A stretch of DNA of 64,000 bases. Source: Saccharum officinarum (Eukaryota; Streptophyta; Magnoliopsida; Poales; Poaceae). Below, in pieces: positions 32,930-42,900 of the stretch. The stretch covers positions 66,727,737 through 66,791,736 of the forward strand of contig CM036170.1 of NCBI GenBank assembly GCA_020631735.1, in the 5' to 3' direction. How positions within the stretch are numbered: position 1 is the stretch's first letter; each line of letters starts with the position of its first letter. The notes under the pieces are model-generated. The model did not search any database. It saw only the letters and a list, made by a program, of their open reading frames with translations, and was not told where the DNA came from. The translations under genes and the position numbers were made by a program.

Positions 32930-34654
32930 CCTGCTGCGCCCTCTCTAGCTAGAAAGCTGGGGTGGCAGGGGGTGGAGCAGGAGATGGGTGTGCCATCGGG
33001 CATAATGACGATGCAGAGTTCACTTGCTTCGCCAGAATGGCGAAGCACGAAGACTGGACGCCGTCGACGGCGAGATGCCTCTCCGCGTTGGGACGCCACC
33101 GCCCCAATGCTGAAGCCTAGGCACGCACTGGATGCAGGTCGTGAGGCCTTCCTTAAGCGATTCGCCGGTCGCTGCTTCAGGTGCCTCGCCTTCGACCACC
33201 TGGTTGCAAACTGCTGGGATCACGTGCGCTGCTTCGCGTGCAAGGGTGTTGGGCACTTCTCCCGCTCCTGTCCTCCTGGCCGGCCACGCGTGATCTCTTC
33301 CAAACTACGCGCGAGGATAACGTTCCCTCCTAAGAGCATCCACAGCCGCATTTCATTCCCTCCACTGCATCGCGACTGCTCCGCCGACATCACTGCCAAG
33401 CCTGCAATGGAGTACGCCCCTCGATGTGTCCATCTGGGGGCAAGTCAGGTGGACTTCCTTAAGCAACTCGCTGGTCGCTGCTTCAAGTGCCTCACCTTCG
33501 ACCATCAGGTTGCAGACTGTAGTGATCTCGTGCGCTGCTTCAAGTGTATGGGTCTCGGGCACTTCTCCCGCTCCTGCCCTGCACGTTGGCCGCGTGCCAT
33601 CTCCTTCAAGCCCCGCGCCCATCGCGACTGTTCCGCCGACATCACCGCCAAGCCTACAATGGATTACCGTCGGGCGCTTCTTGATGGCCATGAGGACCAG
33701 GCCATGGAACGCGGCCGCGCCCAATGTCGCTCGCCTGTGAGGCGCGCCCGTGGGAGGGACTACATCCCCCATGCCTCAGAGGACTGGGAGCGCCGCCGTT
33801 CACACTCCCCAGTCCACAGGGAAAGGGCCTCAGAGCGCCGGCACTCGCGCTCCCTGGCTGCCCGAGCCTGGGAAAGATGTCCGCGCTTTGCTCCGTCGGT
33901 AAGCCGTGACCCACTGCTTGACTACTTCAGGGACTCGGATGCCGACAGGACAACCCTGTCTCAGGAGGACGACCCGATGGTCTACGAGCATGGCTGCACC
34001 AGGCTGTCCGGTGCTTCGCTGTGCTATTCGTTGGACAATAATGCTGGCAATGGGCCGGGCTCTCCAGAGTCTAGACCCATCAACAAGCTCTCCTCGGTCG
34101 AACCCCTACTGCCCGAGGAGGTGGTCTCCGGGCCAGCGCCTCAGCTATCCAACATCGACGCAGACACCGGGGATGTCTCGGATGTTGTCCGGGACGCCAC
34201 GGACCAGCACACTTCTGATGAGGAGATTGCAAAGGGGCCTGATGATGGTGTTGCCTTCTGTGCGATTATGTTCAAACCCGCCCCTGCTCCGATCCTACAG
34301 AGACCGGACTCACCTCCCCCTCCCCCTCCGACCAGCAGCAGAGGCTGCACCAGAGGACGCAAGCGGGTGATGGTCGCCACGCGCTCCAGCACGCGCCTTG
34401 CTGCCCGTCCATCTACGGTGCCAGTGGCCCAACGCGCTCAGAAGAAGCTCATGCGTGAGCTGGAGTTCATCAACACCCCTTCCAAGGCACCAGATGATGC
34501 TATCACAGACTACATTGACAAGTTTGGGCAGGAACTCCCGGTGCAAGCGATCATGGCCATCAGGGCAGCTACCCCGCTGGACAACAAGGAGCTCTCCAAG
34601 GTGCTGGCAGCAATGGTGGCAGAATCAGGAGCAGTGGAGATGGAGGTCTCTTGA
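32930..34654 (+). CDS. LINE ORF1-like protein with duplicated zinc-knuckle module
   Basis: Open frame ending at TGA 34652-34654. Its natural start is lost or lies in the 5' part separated by the Sirevirus, and any ATG inside the LTR is fortuitous. The N-terminal half has two copies of a module with two CCHC knuckles each: GRCFRCLAFDHLVANC plus CFACKGVGHFSRSC (about 33171-33275), then GRCFKCLTFDHQVADC plus CFKCMGLGHFSRSC (about 33474-33578). Each is followed by HRDCSADITAKP. Next come an Arg/Ser-rich part (RRSHSPVHRERASERRHS), an acidic middle, a KRVMVATRSSTRLAARP motif typical of grass LINE ORF1 proteins, and a helical C-terminus. Knuckles of this kind bind nucleic acid. The element has no reverse transcriptase, so the product would be structural only. 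Confidence 0.75.
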   Translation, partial: PAAPSLARKLGWQGVEQEMGVPSGIMTMQSSLASPEWRSTKTGRRRRRDASPRWDATAPMLKPRHALDAGREAFLKRFAGRCFRCLAFDHLVANCWDHVRCFACKGVGHFSRSCPPGRPRVISSKLRARITFPPKSIHSRISFPPLHRDCSADITAKPAMEYAPRCVHLGASQVDFLKQLAGRCFKCLTFDHQVADCSDLVRCFKCMGLGHFSRSCPARWPRAISFKPRAHRDCSADITAKPTMDYRRALLDGHEDQAMERGRAQCRSPVRRARGRDYIPHASEDWERRRSHSPVHRERASERRHSRSLAARAWERCPRFAPSVSRDPLLDYFRDSDADRTTLSQEDDPMVYEHGCTRLSGASLCYSLDNNAGNGPGSPESRPINKLSSVEPLLPEEVVSGPAPQLSNIDADTGDVSDVVRDATDQHTSDEEIAKGPDDGVAFCAIMFKPAPAPILQRPDSPPPPPPTSSRGCTRGRKRVMVATRSSTRLAARPSTVPVAQRAQKKLMRELEFINTPSKAPDDAITDYIDKFGQELPVQAIMAIRAATPLDNKELSKVLAAMVAESGAVEMEVS

Positions 34655-34983
34655 TGTGCAAGCAGCTGATCCAGAAGAAGACGCATATTCCAATGTATCT
34701 TAGTTGGTCAGCATCAGCCGGTCTTCTACAGGTCGAGAGGTTAGTGTTGGGCTGGTGTGTTCCCAGAGTGTTCAGAGATGAATGCTCCTTGTGGACTAGT
34801 GCTGGACGACGGGTCTTGACTCTTGAGATCCCTATCAGTTGTAAATAATTTAGTGAGTAATTAGCTTTTGTACTCCTAACCCCCGGTAGCGGTCTGCTGC
34901 AGGGGGTGCGCTCCTCGCGCATTATATTGTAAACTATGTTCCTCTTATTAATACAACGCTGGGTAACCGGATCTTAAAAAAAA
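34655..34983 (+). other. 3' untranslated region and poly(A) of the LINE-like element
   Basis: About 320 bp of noncoding sequence ending in A8 at 34976-34983, directly joined to the resumed duplication sequence (catatctcacggg). Confidence 0.7.
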
Positions 34984-35701
34984 CATATCTCACGGGAGGC
35001 TCGATCTTTAATATTTGGGGTGAATCTAGGTCAGTCGCATTTTTATTGTTAGTAGAGTCAAAGTGACAAGCTAGTCGTTCATATTTCTTCCCCACAGCAG
35101 GATTGATTCATTTAGGGTCTTCTTTGGCAGTATGGGGAAATAAACCCAGGGACTGTAGCCCCTACGGAGAAATTTTTGGGATCGTCCATTCCCCTCGTCA
35201 CCATTGGCAAGATATCCACGTACAGGGAAGCTGCCCTGCCGTTGTTTGGCCGACTTTTTCCAGGGAAGAGGACCACTTACCTTTTCCAGATATTTTGGAT
35301 AATCCTAATACAGATAATTGAGAAACCATGTCTTAAAAAATCAGGAAAAATTAGCAAAAATCAAGAAAAAACAAAAAGAGGTGAATAATATAAAAAAGAC
35401 ACTACATATCAATGTAATCATGAAAAATCTCAGGAACAAGTCTCACCATACAAATACAGATATAATTCAAACCTTAAACCAAATCTAACAAACGCAAAAG
35501 TATTATCTGACAACTACTAGTAGCATTCATACAGATTGTTCTACATCCTTAAATCCAATAGAAAATGGTGAAGTCATAATCATGTACTTCAATCATCTCG
35601 AAATTGACCATCCTTACATCCAATGTCTTCTGGCATCTAGCAAAGTACTATCAAAAGTTACGACTTCACTTATTTCAAATCATGCATTGCTTCCACTGAG
35701 A
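34984..35701 (+). repeat. Segmental duplication, copy 2, right part
   Basis: Matches 4436-5163 with small indels (for example agccacaaa missing near 35417 and a shortened run near 35510). No gene. Homology ends at 35701, beyond which copy 2 is unrelated to the FAR1-like sequence that follows copy 1. Confidence 0.92.
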
Positions 35702-37936
35702 CTCTCATGACATGTCTGGCTCTGCAAAATGCAATTGTTCTCATGATCACTATGGCTATCTATCAGTTCAGAATAGGATAAATGAAACACACAACCGTAC
35801 TGGTATAGGACAAGCAAGCATTCGAACAGGAAGACAAGCATGCTGGATTTAGAAAAAAAAACATGAAACATGCATGCTGGATTTGGAAAAAAAACAAGTG
35901 TACCGTGACAAACTTGCATGAAACAAAAAGACATAGCTACATCAGGATCTGCCTATGCTTGAGGGCTAAACAAACAGAAAAAAAACAGAAGACCCCTAAA
36001 AACAGCAATGCACAGTGCCAATAATCCTAATCCAAGAGACCAAAGGCTAGAGCTGAAATATGATTAATTAATCTAACAATGGCTGCTACTAAATTATCAC
36101 TAGAATCTTACCCGATTGAACAAGTGGGTGATAGCAGATCTGCTAAGCAACTAAGAAGAAATGCAGTAATGCGCCATGAAAAGGAAAATCCAGAGGAACC
36201 TGGAACCTCTACAACTACAGCTCTCCAATGTGTTAACTCGAATAGATCACATGAACAAAAATACTATTCTTATGCGACCCAACTAATCACTAATCTCTAA
36301 CACCACTATCTCCTGACAGTACAGTAAGCAGACAACAATTAAACTGCTCGATCTGGGGATACATCTGAAGTACCAAAGACAGAGTAGGAAGATGGGAATC
36401 GAAATAAACTTACCTGCAGACACAGTCTGCAGGGCACCTGTCGATGTTCGTGGCTGTAGAAATTAGAATAAGCGGACGACGCCCATCACAGGAGGAGTAG
36501 CTGGTGAATCACATGGCAGGGGACGCAGGGAAGGAGAAGGAGGATTGCCGTAATATCTATGTAGTTGGAGCTCAAGAAGCAAATTACAGATTACTGAGAT
36601 TCCCATATGCACTTCCATATGGTTGTTAAAGCTGAACTCCATGCTTGAATCACCAACAGGGACTCCATGAGTGAAGGGACCTTGTGCAGCGACAACAATC
36701 AATAGCATGCTATTTCAGAAGTTCCATGCATCTGCAAAGTATAGGAGGCAACAGGATAAGACAGATAGCGAATGAAGGAGAAACAAAATGCGATTATGCG
36801 ACAAAGAACCTTTGCTAGCGTGAGCCTTGAATTGGTCTCACCAAGGCCAAAAAAAAAAGAATTTGGATTTATAGACATTAACAATTCAAGCAGGACAGCC
36901 TAGCTAATAAGGTGAACCTTTCCTTTCAGCAGGAAGAGAACTTTCAGCTTGTTCTACCTCTAATATTCTACCCATTAAACTGCTGGTTGAAAACAATGTC
37001 CAGGGAATTTAACAGATCAGGTTGAAAACTACCTCAAATATTCAAGTTGGCAGGACAATAGATATGTCTTTATCAGTAAGAACAAGATCACAAGTATCCC
37101 TGTTTACCTCCTGTGTAATCTAATAGATGCTCAGGTAAACTAACAGGTGCACAGATGCATAGGTAAAATAACAGATGAACAGACGCACATCTAAACTAGC
37201 CAGGGCTGCATACCATTTCAATATGGTTAAAATGTGACAAATTGAAGTGATTTTTTATTAGAATGGAAAACTATAGTTAAACAACATATGAACCACCAGG
37301 GGATTAGTCGGCATTTTTTAAAATTGCAAAAATAGAACCATTATAGTATATAGATAATGTGCAAAAACTTCAGATTAGAGAAGAAGCTTGACACGATATC
37401 ACAGAACTTCTAGTGGACTATTGAATTAAGCAAATGAACATGATTTTTCATTTGATTTGACTGATCAAAATAGCAGATGCACCAAAGCATCTAGACCACT
37501 TGTTCACATTTCTGAAGCATAATCTCAAGTCCTAATTCTTTTACTATTGCCATCTTGCACATAAAGAAGAGAAAGGCATACTCTACTGCCAAATTCGTTC
37601 CTTTACCTACTGACCTGTTGTGCAGGGTGCAGCTAGCCACAGGCTACACAAGGGGCGGGCGTCCCGCGGCCGGCTGAGGCGTGGAGCTGTGGACGCGTCA
37701 TCGCCGTCTCGCCGTGGGCCGTGGCCTCCCAGCCGCCTCTCCAGCATCTTCTGCTCGATGGGCTCTGCCTCTGCAGCAATGAGCAGGGTGGTGCGCTGAG
37801 CTGCAAAAGTCACGGCCCAAATAGGCTGTGCAGCAAAATGCGAAACCCTCCGCCTGTCTCAGGTCTCACCACAGTCCACAGTGGCCAGTCGGCAAACTCC
37901 ACCCCGCCGTCGCGTTGCCCCCTCCTCCCCATTGCC
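35702..37936. other. Intergenic and upstream region of PPR copy 3
   Basis: Mostly AT-rich with no recognised gene. A short local duplication (gcatgctggattt, then an A-run) occurs at about 35838 and 35873. GC content rises from 37610. The words cacggcccaaataggctgtg (37812-37831) and aatgcgaaacc lie about 110 bp upstream of the PPR start and match the promoter words of copies 1 and 2. Confidence 0.5.
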
Positions 37937-39301
37937 ATGGCCTCCCCCTCCCCCGCGCGCCGCCTCTTCAGCATCTTCTCCTCGACCAAGCCACGCCCCC
38001 GACCACCCAAACCGGCGCCCGAGCCCGCGCAGGCTCCGAAAGAGCCAGCCGCCCAGGCGGGTGCGAAACCCGACGAGCGCCGCGAGTTCCGGAATCTCAC
38101 CAAAATCCTGAAGGTCATCTTCCGGGAGCGCGATCCGGACAAGCTGGTGTCCCGGTTCATCGCCGAATCGACCGCGTCTGAACGATTCCGCGACAAGCAC
38201 CGCGTGTACGAGGTGGCCGTGGCCCGCCTAGCCTCCTTCGGCCGCCACGACGCCATTGCGGCCATCATCGACTCACAGAAGCCGTTCATCGAGGCCTCCA
38301 ACGTGGGCTTCGCCGCGCGCCTCGTCCGCCTCTGTGGGCGCGCCTCCATGCCGTCCCACGCCGCCACGATCTTCCATGGCCTTCCACCGAAGCACAAGTC
38401 CGTCATGACCTTCAATGCCCTCCTCGCCGCCTACGTCGATGCCAGCGACTTCGACGCACTCGCCACCGCGTTCCAGCAGATCCCGGCCTCACACCCCACC
38501 ATTGTACCCACTGTATACTCTTACAATATACTCATCAGTGCGCTGTGCCAGAAGCCGGAGCTCTCGGCTGCCCTCGATGTCATCACGCTCATGGAGAAGC
38601 GTGGTGTTTCCCCCGATATCATCTCTTTCAACATTCTGCTCAATGGGTTTTACAACAATGATAGCTTTGATGATGCCGAGAAAGTTTGGGAGATGATGAA
38701 GGAGAGGAATGTTGAGCCGGATGAGAAGAGCTATAATGCAAAGCTGCGGGGTTTGGTTTCCCAAGGGAGGGTTGAGGATGCAGTTGCATTGATTGAGAGG
38801 CTGCAAAAGGAGGGACCAAAACCTGATTCAGTGTCCTACAACGAACTGATTCGAGGGTATTGCAAGGAAGGGAGGTTGAATGAAGCCAAGAAGGTATATG
38901 ATGATCTGGTAAAGAATGAATGTGCACCAAATAGGGGCACATTTCATACCCTTGTGCCACATTTGCTGGAGGCTGGAGAGCTTGATCGTGCTCTAAGTTG
39001 CTGCCATGAGATCTTTAGTAGGAAGTGCAAAGTGCAGTGCTCGTTGCTACAGGGGGTAGTGACTGCATTGATTGCTGCATCAAGGATGGAGGATGCTAGG
39101 AGGATCGTTCATCTTGGAAGGACGAACTACTATCCTCGAAAAGGTTTAAGGATGCCACCACATACTAGAAAAGACGAGGGTTTGAAGATGCCGCAACCTG
39201 CTGGTGAAGACAATGATGTAGAAGGTGAAACTGATTCAGAAGATTCTGTATCATATGAAGATGGGTACAAGGAAGAAGAGGAGTCGAAAAATGCTCAGTG
39301 A
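37937..39301 (+). CDS. P-class PPR protein, probably mitochondrial, copy 3 (best preserved)
   Basis: Intronless, 454 residues, starting at ATG 37937-37939 (gccATGgcc context; the frame is open further upstream, but this ATG matches the start of the other copies). Residues 1-25 (ASPSPARRLFSIFSS) look like a mitochondrial presequence. P-type repeats of about 35 residues run from about 88 to 397, including VYSYNILISALCQ, IISFNILLNGFYNN, EKSYNAKLRGLVSQG and SVSYNELIRGYCKEG. An acidic tail (EDSVSYEDGYKEEEESK) ends the protein. P-class PPR proteins bind organellar RNA, and close relatives (At1g55890/At3g13150/At3g13160 type) are linked to mitochondrial ribosomes. Compared with copies 1 and 2 it keeps 19 extra residues (HPTIVPTVYSYNILISALC, 38493-38549), so its repeat array is complete. 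Probably the functional locus. Confidence 0.92.
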   Translation: MASPSPARRLFSIFSSTKPRPRPPKPAPEPAQAPKEPAAQAGAKPDERREFRNLTKILKVIFRERDPDKLVSRFIAESTASERFRDKHRVYEVAVARLASFGRHDAIAAIIDSQKPFIEASNVGFAARLVRLCGRASMPSHAATIFHGLPPKHKSVMTFNALLAAYVDASDFDALATAFQQIPASHPTIVPTVYSYNILISALCQKPELSAALDVITLMEKRGVSPDIISFNILLNGFYNNDSFDDAEKVWEMMKERNVEPDEKSYNAKLRGLVSQGRVEDAVALIERLQKEGPKPDSVSYNELIRGYCKEGRLNEAKKVYDDLVKNECAPNRGTFHTLVPHLLEAGELDRALSCCHEIFSRKCKVQCSLLQGVVTALIAASRMEDARRIVHLGRTNYYPRKGLRMPPHTRKDEGLKMPQPAGEDNDVEGETDSEDSVSYEDGYKEEEESKNAQ

Positions 39302-41338
39302 GGATATACCTTTGTAATTTAAGCATTGATGTGTCATGGTGATGCAAACTGAATTTGCTTTCCTTTGCTGGCCTGATACAGCAGAATTGCCTGTACAATT
39401 GCAATTCTCTAGCACTTCAGTAAGATAATGTTTTATTTTGCTTCTCTACTGTAGGTTGATTAGTAAAAACACCTCTACTCATTATACATGATATTAGAAT
39501 CAAACCCCTATTCTTCCCTAGAATGGCTAGCTTTGGCTTTTTTTGTCACAGGTCTTCAATATTGTTAATTACATTTGTTTTAATGCCTTTTTCCTCTGTA
39601 TTTGTCCATAAATGATGTGTGAGCTTTATAATTGTTTTCATGTGCTGGTGTTTGATCATGCCACTGTTTGCTTTGGCAAGCAAATAAATACATAACTCCT
39701 GAATCATTGGCCTGGTTGGCTTCAATTTGGAATATGGAAATTTCATATCTCATGGTACTTGGGCTTGATGTCACCCTAGATCGAATTCCATTTACCCTAG
39801 ATATTTATATTTGCATAGCAGAATTCTTTTCACTTTATAGTCACTATTGTTTAATTGTTTTTTTTTCTTTGAACAGATCATCTTATTTGTTTGTTTTTTC
39901 TCGAACACATCTTACTTGTCAAATAACTTACTATTAGAAGTGCATTAACAAAAAATGCAGGTTGATGCATACCAATTTGTCACACTTTGGATTGCTGATT
40001 TTCAAGTACATGTTAGTGTTTCCTTTGGTAAAAGGGGGCTTGTTTTGATTTAGAATACATGTACTTATAATTTAGCACTAGCAGGTTGACTGCATTTTGC
40101 TATGGCTGGTTAAACGTTGAGATGGTCTTCAGGTTTGTTTCTACAGCCAAGGTAATGGAATTAAGAATGAAGGCAAATGAGCTATTTGATCTTGTAAGTT
40201 GTGAGTCACACAGATTAAAAGGGGATCAAGGTCACCATGGAACATGTATAATTTTTTTTTCTTGCACAGCTTTCAACGTTTTTCTTTGTTAGATTAGATG
40301 CCTTTACAGTTTTCTGCCAAGTCTTGTGTTTATTGCAATAGGGGAAAAAACTCAGATCTAGCTTACCTACCAAAAACGAAGAAAACATAAAAAAGTTACT
40401 CCTTCCATTACAAATGTAAGATGTGTTGCATCCAGAGTCAAATTTCTCTTGACTGGGGCTGTTGGACACTTCTTTGGCGATGCCAGTTGTGGAGATATAA
40501 TAATTGTGTCGCTTGCTCCAGAGTACTGTTACTAATCAACATGGTTAGTGTTTGTCATCTACCCATTTGGCGCTACAAACCCCATTACTTTGTTTAGGAA
40601 GCCTTGCTGTTGCATATGCAAGAATGCCTATCTAGCTGTTTTTAGCGCGTTTTTAGTTGCATAGATTTGTGTAGTCCTATGTAAGTTTATGCTTAGATTC
40701 AGTACAGAACTTAACTAGAGATCCAGTCACTTCAGTTTCTAAGTTGCTACGGTTATGGATGGGCTAGAAGAGAGGCACAGAAAAAACTGAAAGTGTCCAC
40801 TTGGATACAGGGGACTTGTATCTAAAACAGTAAGGTTCAGTAAGTTCTGGAGTGATACCCAAAATTGTAAGGATTCAATGGTTGTGCCATGACTCTCTGC
40901 TCTTAACCTGTGGCTGGCGGCTGGCTGGGAGGTGGTCGTGGCCGACTAGGGGTGGTGGCGGCCGGCTGGGAGAGGCTAGGATCTGCATGAGCATGGAAGG
41001 AGGCGGCGGCGAAGCAAAGATGCGACCGGCTTCGTGATGTCGTGCGGAAAAAAAAAACTGCCGCAGAAAAAAAGATCTCGTGGGACCAAATTTTGATTTT
41101 TAGGCATGAATTATTGGGTACTCTTGGAGAGGACTAATTTATTCCTGCCAATCATTTTTTGGGAGTCGGAAAACACCATGTTTTTAGGAAAAAAAAACTA
41201 TAGGGTACCCTCTTGTTTTTTTAAAAAAAATCCTGTCGGATTGATTACTCGTGAGACCCAGCTAAATCGCTGGTCACCAAGTCCTCAACAGAGCGAGGGA
41301 CACCAATCCAAACGGTTCGTAGACCGCTTGGCAAATTA
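39302..41338. other. Downstream and intergenic region, no gene recognised
   Basis: AT-rich sequence. The first 150 bp match the 3' flank of the other PPR copies weakly (tgtcatggtgatgc). GC-rich patch at 40905-41000 (ggcggctggctggg). No domain or RNA gene found. Confidence 0.45.
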
Positions 41339-41568
41339 GGGGGTGTTTAGTTGGCAAAATTTTTTGGATTTGGGTACTGTAGTTTTTTGTTTTATTTGGT
41401 AATTACTGTTCAATCATGGACTAATTAGGTTTAAAAGATTCGTCTCGCGATTTCACGGTGAACTGTGCAATTAGTTTTTTGTTTCATCTACATTTAATGG
41501 TCCATGCATGTGCCGCAAGATTCGATGTGATATTTTAGGGTGAAAATTTTTGGAAACTAAACACCCCC
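41339..41568. mobile_element. Tourist-like MITE, TSD TTA
   Basis: 230 bp with terminal inverted repeats GGGGGTGTTTAGTT and aactaaacaccccc, flanked by TTA at 41336-41338 and 41569-41571. The interior words ggactaattaggtt and gattcgtctcgcgattt are the hallmark of a very common grass family. It sits at the 3' side of a LINE RNase H remnant. Confidence 0.88.
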
Positions 41569-41571
41569 TTA

Positions 41572-41915
41572 CAACCAAGAGTAGCTAGGCTATGTGCTAC
41601 TTTGTTACAATCACGATTACAAACTCGAATATTACATGCGCTAAATTCAGAGTTCATAAGAAATTTCAGCTCCATGATCAAACCCCCCATCGCTGAGAGG
41701 CGATACTCTTCATTCTCCAGGGCCTCCTTTACTTGAGTAGCATCAGTTTCCACGCATATTTGCTGAACACCCATATTTGCAGCCTCCTGAATACCAGCGA
41801 GGCAGCAAAGCAGCTCAGCATGAAAAGGATCAAGAAGGGAGTCTTCACGGCCCACGCCCGATCTCATCACATTGCCCCTATCGTCCCTGATAACAAAGCC
41901 CCAACAACACCGGGA
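41572..41915 (-). pseudogene. LINE RNase H-like (RVT_3) fragment
   Basis: Minus-strand translation: RDDRGNVMRSGVG, DPFHAELLCCLAGIQEAANM, GVQQICVETDATQVKEALE, NRDCNKVAHSLATLG. This is the plant RNase H-like domain at the end of LINE ORF2 proteins, with the E of HAEL, the D of ETDA and the terminal HSLA region. The frame is open, but only this domain is left, and a Tourist MITE lies directly after it. Confidence 0.8.
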
Positions 41916-42270
41916 TCTTTTTCTTTTTCCTATTTCTTTTTTCTTTTCTTTTATATTTCTTTTTTCCCATTTCTTTTTTTCCTTTCTATAATTTCTTTTT
42001 TCCTTTTTATTTTCTATTTTTTATTTTTTGTCATGTTCTATTATTCTTGTCATCTTTTTTCTTTCTTTTCATCTTTTATTCGCTTTTACTTTTCTTTTCT
42101 TTTTCTTCTATTTCTTTTTTCTTTCCTTTATTTTCTATTTTTCTTTTTTCCGTAGTATTTTATTATTATTTTTGTTTCCTTTTTCTATTTTCATTTTTAT
42201 TGTATGTTTTCTCTTTTTTCCTTTCCTTTCATTCATTTATTTTCCTTTCTTTTTCTATTTATAATTTTAT
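41916..42270. repeat. Polypyrimidine low-complexity tract
   Basis: About 350 bp made almost only of T and C in runs such as ttttctttttcc and tttcttttttcttt. Phe/Ser-rich frames here are artefacts of composition. Confidence 0.95.
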
Positions 42271-42900
42271 GTTTTACATTTTTTATTTATAGATACACAC
42301 GATGTTCATATAGTATACAAGTAATGTTCTATGATGTATTTTTATGCCCGTGAGTAGAAATGTGATGTTCTACGATTTTTTTAAAATGTTCGGTAGCATT
42401 TTTTCTTTTTATTTATTTGACTCTAATGAATTACTTTGCTAATTTTATTATTTTATTTAACATTGTCATGATATTTGTGATGTTCACGTAGTAGATATAT
42501 GATGTTCTATGCTATATTTTAGTGATGTTTGTGTAGTGTTAATGTGATGTTCTACGATGTATTTATGATGTTCGGTAGTACATATTGATGTTCCATGATA
42601 CATTTTTTTATGTTCATATAATATACATGTTGTGTTGTATGATATATTTTTTATGTTCTATGTTGTATACTTGGGTTGCTCAATGTTGTATTTTGTAATG
42701 TCGGTAGTACATATTGATGTTCCATGATACATTTTTTTATGTTCATATAATATACATGTTGTGTTGTATGATATATTTTTTATGTTCTATGTTGTATACT
42801 TGGGTTGCTCAATGTTGTATTTTGTAATGTTCACATAGTATACATGTGATGTTCTACTATGTTTTTTATGGTGTCCAGTAGTATACAGTGATGTTCAGGA
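42271..42900. repeat. AT-rich degenerate repeat of the word gatgttctatgatgt
   Basis: The words gatgttctatgatgtattt, gatgttctacgatgtattta and atgttcatataatatacatg recur with variation over about 600 bp. Satellite-like, with no coding content. Confidence 0.8.
42573..42830. repeat. 129-bp perfect tandem duplication
   Basis: The unit beginning cggtagtacatattgatg occurs at 42573-42701 and 42702-42830 with no difference seen by eye. It is a recent duplication inside the older degenerate repeat. Confidence 0.9.

Larger units (their letters stand above)
21820..34983 (+). mobile_element. ORF1-only LINE-like element, split by a Sirevirus
   Basis: Everything between the two halves of duplication copy 2. 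The non-Sirevirus parts are 21820-22575 and 32925-34983, about 2.8 kb. The right end is a typical plant LINE 3' end: ttattaatacaacgctggg, then a run of eight A at 34976-34983. The left part encodes a Pro-rich stretch ending ELRVYSRRRPKG, and the right part a CCHC-knuckle protein. No endonuclease or reverse transcriptase is present, so it could move only with enzymes supplied in trans. The empty site in copy 1 (4435/4436) shows a blunt junction. I see no target duplication, which is unusual for a LINE. Confidence 0.75.

Noticed and set aside
37721..37936. Longer N-terminus for PPR copy 3
   Set aside because: The upstream extension has no match in the other copies and overlaps the promoter words. 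ATG 37937 aligns with their starts.
42028..42292. Phe-rich small proteins
   Set aside because: Translation of a T/C low-complexity tract.
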